Source of the DNA: Actinomycetota bacterium
GTDB taxonomy: Bacteria; Actinomycetota; Actinomycetes; Streptosporangiales; Streptosporangiaceae
Direction: 5' to 3'
Assembly: GCA_003242605.1 (NCBI GenBank)
Contig: QGUZ01000233.1
Span: forward strand, 1 to 7,876
Length of the DNA: 7,876 nt
In this document: piece after piece, positions 1 to 5,874 of the stretch
Layout of the letters: every line of letters begins with the position of its first letter
Position numbering within the stretch: position 1 is the stretch's first letter
The notes under the pieces: model-generated
What the model was told of the DNA's origin: nothing
Databases searched by the model: none
The model's input: only the letters and a program-made list of their open reading frames with translations
Position numbers and translations under genes: made by a program

Positions 1-52
1 CGGTCGAGCGTGCCGGTCGAGCGTGTCGGTCGCGTGCAGTCGGTCGAGTGCC

Positions 53-53
<1 letters not shown>
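1..53. repeat. Degenerate 13-base tandem repeat after ettA
   Basis: Four units beginning CGGTCG start at positions 1, 14, 27 and 41. The first two are identical in 12 of 13 bases (CGGTCGAGCGTG then C or T). The third and fourth are drifted copies of 13-14 bases, and the last one touches the ettA stop codon. The array runs off the left edge, so its full length is unknown. It lies immediately 3' of ettA and could be an ordinary slipped-strand repeat in an intergenic spacer. No hairpin with a U-run is visible in it. Confidence 0.6.
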
Positions 54-1717
<1,664 letters not shown>

Positions 1718-1736
1718 GCCCACCAGCTTAGTGGGC
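1718..1736 (-). promoter_or_regulatory. Putative ettA start-proximal -10 element and RBS hairpin
   Basis: In the coding direction, GCCCAC and GTGGGC (1731-1736 and 1718-1723) form a perfect 6-bp inverted repeat around a 7-base loop, directly abutting the ATG. The loop and its edge contain TAAGCT (1726-1731), which fits an actinobacterial -10 (TAnnnT). It lies 8 bases before the ATG, so a transcript starting about 7 bases further on would be leaderless or nearly so. Alternatively, GGTGG acts as a close ribosome-binding site that the hairpin would mask. No good -35 is visible. Confidence 0.25.
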
Positions 1737-1768
1737 GCATACCACTGCTAACGGGCGCGCCGTCGCCG

Positions 1769-1783
1769 CCGGGCCGGGCCCGG
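1769..1783 (-). terminator. Weak GC hairpin after the cyclase gene
   Basis: CCGGGC (1769-1774) and GCCCGG (1778-1783) form a 6-bp stem with a 3-base loop, 6 bases past the cyclase stop codon. No U-run follows, so this is at best a factor-assisted or GC-type terminator of the kind common in high-GC actinomycetes. In such GC-rich spacer sequence the stem could also arise by chance. Confidence 0.2.
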
Positions 1784-1789
1784 GCGCCG

Positions 1790-3079
1790 TCAGGACCGCG
1801 GGCGGCGGTGGCCGGGTGGGGTGTGCCCGGGGTCGGGGAGGCAGACGCGGTCCCGGCCGAGCTCCTTGGCCCGGTAGAGGGCGAGGTCGGCCGCGGCGAG
1901 CAGGTCGAGCAGGTCCTCGCCGTGCAGGTTCATCACCGCGACCCCGGCCGAGACCGTGACGGTGATGGCGGCCTCGTCGACCGGCACCGCCATATGGGCC
2001 ACGTGCATGCGCAGCCGCTCGGCGACGTTCCGCGCCTCCACCACCTCGGTGTTCGGCAGCAGCACCACGAACTCCTCGCCGCCGAACCGGCCCACCACGT
2101 CGTACTCCCGCACCTGGGAGCGCAGCGTGGCGGCCACGCCGGCGAGCACACGGTCCCCGACGAGGTGGCCGTGCTTGTCGTTGACCTGCTTGAAGTGGTC
2201 GATGTCGAGGATGATGAGGGCGAGCGTCTGCCCGGTGCGCCGGGCCCGGACGATCTCGGTCTCCGCCTCGCGCTGCCACGCGGCCGCGTTGAGCAGCCCG
2301 GTCTTGCCGTCGGTGCGCGCCGCCGCCTGGAGCTGCGCGTGCAGCAGGCTGCGCTGCAGCAGGACGATCGGCGGCAGCGTCACCAGCAGCAGCCACGGGT
2401 TGAGCGCGAACGCGATGGTGACGAGCACGCCGAGGCACAGCTCGACGAGGTCGAGGGTGGCGCTCTCCCGGTCCCACAGCACCTGGCGCCACGGGATCCG
2501 CGGCTCGGCCGTGCGCGCGGCGATCGCGATCAGGGCGGTGTTGAGCACGGTGAACACGACGCCGCAGCCGATCGCGAGCGGTACCGTGGCGTTCACCCCG
2601 TGCGCGATGCCGTCGCCCTCCGGGGCGATCCGGTGGAAGAGCATCGAGGCCGCCCCCGCCGCGAGCCCGATCGCGGCCGCGCTGAACACCCGGCGGTAGA
2701 CCACGGTCTCCCGCACCCGCAGGTGGAGCAGGAACTGCAGGGGAAGCGGGAGCAGCAGGGCGTAGGCCGGAGGCAGCAGCAGCGCCGCCGGGAGCCACCA
2801 GGCCGACAGCAGGTCGCGGGAGACGCCCGCGGGGACGCCGAGCCGGCGGCGCGCCTCGATGCACACGGCACCGCAGGCGAGCAGGGCGACGAACGTCGCC
2901 ACGTCCCTCGCCTCCACCCGGGTCGCGAGCAGGGCGCCGGACAGCGTGACGAGATAGAGAGCCACGACGCTGCACACGTAGCCGACGAGGGCGCGCCGCT
3001 CGCCCAACAGCGGCCATCGGGCGGCTCGTGCGGCGATGACGCCACGCGGCTTGGCTGAGACCGGATCGGCGGCCACCAT
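1790..3079 (-). CDS. Membrane-bound diguanylate cyclase (GGDEF domain)
   Basis: This 429-residue protein is predicted to make cyclic di-GMP from two GTP at the cytoplasmic face of the membrane. Residues 31-242 hold about six to seven hydrophobic segments (near 31-51, 60-76, 94-120, 132-148, 164-188, 210-225 and 228-242), probably a membrane sensor. I do not recognise it as a named sensor domain. The GGDEF domain covers about 255-412. It starts with DGKTGLLN, has metal-binding D292 within DIDHFKQVND, and carries an intact GGEEF active loop at 333-337. RxxD at 324-327, five residues before GGEEF, is the allosteric inhibition site, so product feedback is expected. No EAL domain is attached. I chose ATG at 3079 because GGGGG (3085-3089) lies five bases upstream. 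An in-frame extension to 3643 would run antisense through the ssbB tail and lacks protein character. Confidence 0.93.
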   Translation of the reverse strand: MVAADPVSAKPRGVIAARAARWPLLGERRALVGYVCSVVALYLVTLSGALLATRVEARDVATFVALLACGAVCIEARRRLGVPAGVSRDLLSAWWLPAALLLPPAYALLLPLPLQFLLHLRVRETVVYRRVFSAAAIGLAAGAASMLFHRIAPEGDGIAHGVNATVPLAIGCGVVFTVLNTALIAIAARTAEPRIPWRQVLWDRESATLDLVELCLGVLVTIAFALNPWLLLVTLPPIVLLQRSLLHAQLQAAARTDGKTGLLNAAAWQREAETEIVRARRTGQTLALIILDIDHFKQVNDKHGHLVGDRVLAGVAATLRSQVREYDVVGRFGGEEFVVLLPNTEVVEARNVAERLRMHVAHMAVPVDEAAITVTVSAGVAVMNLHGEDLLDLLAAADLALYRAKELGRDRVCLPDPGHTPPGHRRPRS

Positions 3080-3084
3080 CGCAT

Positions 3085-3089
3085 CCCCC
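3085..3089 (-). promoter_or_regulatory. Ribosome-binding site deciding the cyclase start
   Basis: In the coding direction, GGGGG lies five bases before ATG 3079. Another ATG lies two bases closer to this site but is out of frame with the GGDEF domain. This spacing supports 3079 as the start, rather than the much longer open frame that continues upstream. Confidence 0.6.
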
Positions 3090-3092
3090 AAA

Positions 3093-3173
3093 ACACATCG
3101 ATCGCTCGTCACGAGCCGCCGCAGGGACGACTCCGATGTGTAACACAATAGTTGCGGACTGTGCGATGTGCGA
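3093..3173. promoter_or_regulatory. Candidate divergent control region upstream of the cyclase
   Basis: The heptamer CGATGTG occurs three times in 77 bases: inverted at 3094-3100, direct at 3134-3140 and direct at 3164-3170. The two direct copies are 30 bases apart, close to three helical turns. The first two copies form an 8-bp inverted repeat (ACACATCG at 3093-3100, CGATGTGT at 3134-3141) enclosing a 13-bp palindrome, GCTCGT-C-ACGAGC (3104-3116). An 11-bp palindrome TGTGTAACACA lies at 3137-3147, and TGTGCGA is tandemly doubled at 3160-3173. On the minus strand TATTGT (3145-3150) could be the cyclase -10, giving a leader of about 59 bases. No convincing -35 is visible. These look like operator sites or a folded leader; the binding protein is unknown. 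Confidence 0.4.
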
Positions 3174-3183
3174 CGGAAACCGC

Positions 3184-3189
3184 TAGGCT
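3184..3189 (+). promoter_or_regulatory. Putative -10 element, plus strand
   Basis: TAGGCT matches the TAnnnT -10 consensus of actinobacterial housekeeping promoters. It would start a plus-strand transcript near 3196, divergent from the cyclase. The -35 position is filled by the tandem TGTGCGA repeat and is a poor match to TTGACA, so an activator or a weak promoter would be needed. Together with the strong ribosome-binding site and mini-ORF downstream, it suggests a real transcript, but this remains inference. Confidence 0.3.
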
Positions 3190-3199
3190 GCCTTGGGTG

Positions 3200-3339
3200 G
3201 ATCCGCGTATCCGGCAGCGGATCGAGTGGAAAGGAGCAGGCCATGACGCAAGGCGTCATCTGGACTTGAATCGGCGGTCTCACCCCAAGTTGCGCCATCG
3301 GCCGGCTCCGGTAGGCCCCTCGCCCGCCGGTGAGGACCG
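3200..3339 (+). ncRNA. Possible structured leader or small RNA with three stem-loops
   Basis: Three stem-loops follow the -10-like TAGGCT on the plus strand. The first pairs GATCCGC (3200-3206) with GCGGATC (3217-3223), a perfect 7-bp stem. The second pairs ATGACGC (3243-3249) with GCGTCAT (3253-3259), 7 bp around AAG. The third pairs 3275-3284 with 3329-3339, 10 bp with one bulged G. A strong ribosome-binding site lies unpaired between the first and second. There is no plus-strand gene downstream within the window. The transcript would run toward the antisense strand of ssbB, so it may be a stand-alone small RNA, an antisense RNA or a relic. I do not recognise it as a known RNA family, and the protein-free stretch could have other functions. 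Confidence 0.25.
3243..3269 (+). CDS. Possible 8-codon mini-ORF (MTQGVIWT)
   Basis: An ATG at 3243 is preceded by AAGGAG (3231-3236) with an ideal six-base spacing, one of the best ribosome-binding sites in the window. The frame reads eight codons, MTQGVIWT, then TGA. The first 17 bases form a perfect hairpin (7-bp stem, 3-base loop), so the start codon itself would be in a stem just after the binding site. Short ORFs like this act as leader peptides in some bacteria, but no plus-strand gene follows here. The composition shows no run of one amino acid, so classical amino-acid attenuation is not indicated. It may be chance; comparison with related genomes would decide. Confidence 0.25.
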   Translation: MTQGVIWT

Positions 3340-3431
3340 ACCCGGTACCGCCGATGCCCCCTCCCCCCTTCGCCGGGCGCCCCTCACGCATCCCTGGCGG
3401 CGAGGCGGCCACGGCCGCGCGACGCCGTTCC

Positions 3432-3446
3432 GGCCATGACCGCCCC
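3432..3446 (-). terminator. Weak GC hairpin after ssbB
   Basis: GCCCC (3432-3436) and GGGGC (3442-3446) form a 5-bp stem with a 5-base loop, about 18 bases past the ssbB stop. A second GC stem follows at 3405-3418. Neither has a U-run, so intrinsic termination is doubtful. The remainder of 3270-3430 holds only GC-rich sequence apart from the plus-strand stem described separately. Confidence 0.2.
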
Positions 3447-3464
3447 GGACGGGGGCCGCCAGGG

Positions 3465-4070
3465 TCAGGCCGCCATTCCGGCGGCCGCCCGCCGCTCGTC
3501 GTCGCCCCAGGCGACGCCGGCGGCCACGGGGGCGGGTTCCTCGTCGAGGATGTCGGCGGCGAGGCCCACGGCTTCGCCGGAAGTGCCGGCGTGCCCGGAG
3601 CCCTCCGGACCACCGGGTTCGCCGCGAGCCCACTCCACGGCACCGTCGCCGGTCCCGGCCTGCGCGGGCCCGTCCTCCTCAGATCCGTCGCCGGGCACTG
3701 CCCGCATCGCCCGCGACGGTTTCTCGAAGGTGGCGATGCCCCACTTCAGGTCGTGGCCGACCGAGCTCGCCTCGACCTCGGCGATCACCCGCCGCTCGCC
3801 GTCGCGCTCGAACTCCCGGATGCGCAGCCGCCCGTGCACCACGACCGGATGGCCGCGCCTGATCGACTGCGCCACGTTGTCGGCGAGCCCGCGGTAGCAG
3901 CGCACCGCGTAGAAGGAGGGCGGGGAGCTCGTCCACTCCTGGGTCCGCCGGTCGAGGTAACGGCGGGACGTCGCCACCCGCAGCGAGGTGACGCGGGTGC
4001 CGTCCGCGAGCGGGTACTGCCGGGGGTCGTGGGTGACGTTGCCGGTCAGCGTGATGTAGACGTCGTTCAT
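3465..4070 (-). CDS. ssbB: Single-stranded DNA-binding protein, second (SsbB-like) type
   Basis: This 201-residue protein starts with an OB fold at about 1-117. The first strand is VYITLTGNVTHDP (4-16). Aromatic residues suited to stacking on single-stranded DNA include Y38, W46, F53 and Y54, and a typical VVVHGRLRIREF strand lies at 76-87. The tail (about 118-201) is long, rich in Gly, Ala, Glu and Pro, and presumably disordered. It ends in DDERRAAAGMAA and lacks the acidic DDxPF-like tip that recruits replication partners in primary SSBs. Missing this tip fits the paralogous SsbB of Streptomyces, linked to chromosome segregation in sporulation rather than to replication. The start is fixed by AGGAGG (4076-4081), five bases before ATG 4070. 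It lies 166 bases after the dynB-like gene on the same strand. The paralogue assignment rests on tail and context. Confidence 0.9.
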   Translation of the reverse strand: MNDVYITLTGNVTHDPRQYPLADGTRVTSLRVATSRRYLDRRTQEWTSSPPSFYAVRCYRGLADNVAQSIRRGHPVVVHGRLRIREFERDGERRVIAEVEASSVGHDLKWGIATFEKPSRAMRAVPGDGSEEDGPAQAGTGDGAVEWARGEPGGPEGSGHAGTSGEAVGLAADILDEEPAPVAAGVAWGDDERRAAAGMAA

Positions 4071-4154
4071 CGTTGCCTCCTGTCGCTCGAGCCGGTCCGG
4101 CGGACCGTGTGCCGGGCCGGAGGGCGGCCCGCGCCCTCCGGCGGAGGCAACGAT
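4069..4154 (-). promoter_or_regulatory. ssbB leader: three-way junction that pairs with the RBS
   Basis: In the mRNA, ATCGTTGCCTCC (from 4143-4154) is perfectly complementary over 12 bases to GGAGGCAACGAT (from 4069-4080), which contains most of the ssbB Shine-Dalgarno and the first two bases of its start codon. Inside this closing helix sit a 10-bp hairpin (4116-4125 with 4133-4142, 7-base loop), directly contiguous with the closing helix, and a 6-bp hairpin (4093-4098 with 4102-4107, 3-base loop). Together they form a compact three-way junction that would block ribosome entry. This suggests translational control by a protein (perhaps SsbB itself), temperature or a ligand. The pairing is read directly from sequence; the regulation is inferred. 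Confidence 0.5.
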
Positions 4155-4194
4155 TCCGGATCCGCGCCCACCGCGCGGCCCTGGAACGCGATTC

Positions 4195-4203
4195 TGTGGA
4201 TAA
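4195..4203 (-). promoter_or_regulatory. Perfect DnaA-box sequence upstream of ssbB
   Basis: TTATCCACA reads on the minus strand, identical to the classical DnaA-box consensus; the actinomycete form is usually TTGTCCACA. It is a single copy about 125 bases before the ssbB start and directly after a GC hairpin. I saw no second box nearby, so this is not an origin. It could be a DnaA regulatory site or a titration site, or a chance match. Confidence 0.35.
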
Positions 4204-4221
4204 CCGCGGGTGACGCCGCGG
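4204..4221 (-). terminator. GC hairpin between dynB-like gene and ssbB
   Basis: CCGCGG (4204-4209) and CCGCGG (4216-4221) form a 6-bp GC-only stem with a 6-base loop, starting about 16 bases after the upstream stop codon. In transcription order it is followed by TTATCC, not a proper U-run. It may thin out read-through from the GTPase genes into ssbB. Confidence 0.3.
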
Positions 4222-4236
4222 CGGAGGCGGCCGGCT

Positions 4237-5874
4237 TCAGCGGCGCACGACGGACAGCGCGCCGAAGAACTCGGTGCAGCGCTGCAGCTCCCGCTCGGCG
4301 GGCCGGACCACCGCCTCCTCGGCGATCGCCGCGATCCGCTTGCGCATCTCGTGCTCGAGCCGCTCCCGCTCGGCGGCCGCGCTGCGCCGCACGACGTTCC
4401 GGCAGGCCGAGGCGGTGAACCAGCCGAGCCCCAGCAGCGAGGCCACGACCAGCCCGAGCCACGGCAGGACGGCGGGGTCCTCGAGCAGCGAGCTCGGCGC
4501 CTCGCCCACGCCGAGCACGCCGTACACCAGGATCGCCACCGCCCACAGGATCCCGGCGACGAGCAGCCCGACCAGCGCGTACTGCGCGAGCTTCGCCGCC
4601 TTCCACCAGCCCGGCACCTGGTCCGGGCGCGGCGCCATCCGGGACAGCTCCTCCGACAGCACCTGCGGCAGCGCGGCCGACGCCTGCCGTACCGTGTCCC
4701 GCACGCCGCCGGCCCAGGCGTCGGGCAGGCCGGTCGTGATCCCGTCGACGAACGTCTGCACCGCGTTCGCGACCTCGGCGGGCTGCGCGGACACCCCGCT
4801 GCGCACCAGCTCGCCGACGTCGCCGCGCAGGTCGCCGAGCCGGAGGTTGCTCAGCGGGTCGGGGCGGAGCCGGGCCGCCCACCGCGCGTACGGCCAGCCG
4901 ACCCACTCCTCCGAGCGGGCGAGCTGCACGTTCTCCATCGCCTCCCCCACCGCGGTGAGCCCGACCGCGTCGCACAGCGCCCGGGTAAGCGCCTCCCGGC
5001 GCGCCGGGTCCACGGTCGTGGGCGGGGACGGGATCTCGGCCGGCAGCGACTCGACGAGCCGGGCGACCACCTGGTCGAGGTCGGCCTCGATGCGCTGTAC
5101 GGCGGCGCGGCGCTGCGCGACCACCTCGGCGATCACGCCCTTGAGCCCGTCGACGCCCCGCCCGGTCAGCGCCGAGGTGGACACCAGGCGCGGGTGTTCC
5201 ACGCCCTCGCGCTTGAGCAGCTCGGCGAGGTGGCCCATGCACTCGACGAGCTCCTCGGGCGACAGCCTGTCCACCTGGTTGAGCACGTAGACCGTGGTCG
5301 CCTCGTGCCCGACCAGCTGGGACAGGTAGTCCCGGTGGATCGAGGCGTCGGCGTACTTCTGCGGGTCGAGCACCCAGATGACGAGGTCGGCGACCTTGAT
5401 CAGCCGCTCGGCCTCGCCGTCGTTGAGCGCCCGGATCGAGTCGTGGTCGGGCAGGTCGAGCAGGATGAGCCCGTGCAGCCGGCTCTCCCCGCGGTCGAGC
5501 GCGCTCGCCCGGGCGAACCGGTGCCGCCACTGGATCTGCAGCCAGTCGAGCAGCGGCGCGGCGCCCTCCAGCCCCCACACGCAGGCGTGCGTGTGCGCCG
5601 TGGTGGGCCGCCGCACGCCGGTGGGCGACAGCTCGAGGCCGGAGATCCGGTTGAACAGCGACGATTTGCCGCTTCCGGTGCCGCCGGCGAGCGCCACCAC
5701 GGTGTGCTCGCTGGACAGCCGGAGCCGGTCACCGGCCCGCATGAGGAGCCGGCCGGCCTCGTCGAGAATCTCGGGATCGACCCGGCCGGCACCGAGCTCG
5801 ACGATACGGGCGAGCGCGGCGAGCCGGGCCCCAAGACCGAACTGGGCTGAGGCGGTCGTCGTGCCTGGAGTCAT
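4237..5874 (-). CDS. dynB: Membrane-anchored dynamin-like GTPase (DynB-like)
   Basis: This 545-residue protein has an N-terminal GTPase domain. It shows G1 GGTGSGKS (64-71), G2 within PTGVRRPTT (84-92), G3 as DLPD (140-143, Asp in place of the usual Gly), G4 NQVD (199-202) and a G5-like TSAL (233-236). A helical region follows, then two hydrophobic membrane segments at about 429-454 and 470-490 separated by a short acidic loop. A basic/acidic cytoplasmic helix (about 495-535) ends the protein. General annotation would be a YfjP-type or 50S-binding-like GTPase. Position directly after another dynamin-like GTPase and before an ssbB-like gene matches the Streptomyces dynA-dynB pair, whose products stabilise FtsZ rings at sporulation septa. 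The ATG at 5874 overlaps the upstream stop codon (ATGA), with GAGGT at 5881-5885 as ribosome-binding site, so translational coupling is likely. The symbol is by context and topology, not by alignment. Confidence 0.88.
   Translation of the reverse strand: MTPGTTTASAQFGLGARLAALARIVELGAGRVDPEILDEAGRLLMRAGDRLRLSSEHTVVALAGGTGSGKSSLFNRISGLELSPTGVRRPTTAHTHACVWGLEGAAPLLDWLQIQWRHRFARASALDRGESRLHGLILLDLPDHDSIRALNDGEAERLIKVADLVIWVLDPQKYADASIHRDYLSQLVGHEATTVYVLNQVDRLSPEELVECMGHLAELLKREGVEHPRLVSTSALTGRGVDGLKGVIAEVVAQRRAAVQRIEADLDQVVARLVESLPAEIPSPPTTVDPARREALTRALCDAVGLTAVGEAMENVQLARSEEWVGWPYARWAARLRPDPLSNLRLGDLRGDVGELVRSGVSAQPAEVANAVQTFVDGITTGLPDAWAGGVRDTVRQASAALPQVLSEELSRMAPRPDQVPGWWKAAKLAQYALVGLLVAGILWAVAILVYGVLGVGEAPSSLLEDPAVLPWLGLVVASLLGLGWFTASACRNVVRRSAAAERERLEHEMRKRIAAIAEEAVVRPAERELQRCTEFFGALSVVRR

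Noticed and set aside
3137..3147. BldD-type operator at TGTGTAACACA
   Set aside because: The palindrome has the wrong half-site order for the BldD consensus (TnACnCwGnGTnA), so a BldD assignment is not supported.
3190..3340. Possible c-di-GMP (GEMM) riboswitch near the cyclase
   Set aside because: The ACGCAAGG segment recalls part of the motif, but the rest of the conserved core is absent and the strand is opposite to the cyclase gene.
3080..3643. N-terminal extension of the cyclase to a 617-residue protein
   Set aside because: The extension runs antisense through the ssbB tail, is rich in Pro/Gly/Arg with no family character, and bypasses the well-placed GGGGG ribosome-binding site before ATG 3079.
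4155..4236. Replication origin suggested by the DnaA box
   Set aside because: Only one box is present, with no AT-rich unwinding region and no dnaA, dnaN or rpmH nearby.
4067..5578. Long alternative minus-strand and plus-strand frames over the membrane GTPase
   Set aside because: They are Ala/Arg/Gly-rich shadows of the real frame, which alone contains the P-loop, DLPD, NQVD and membrane segments.
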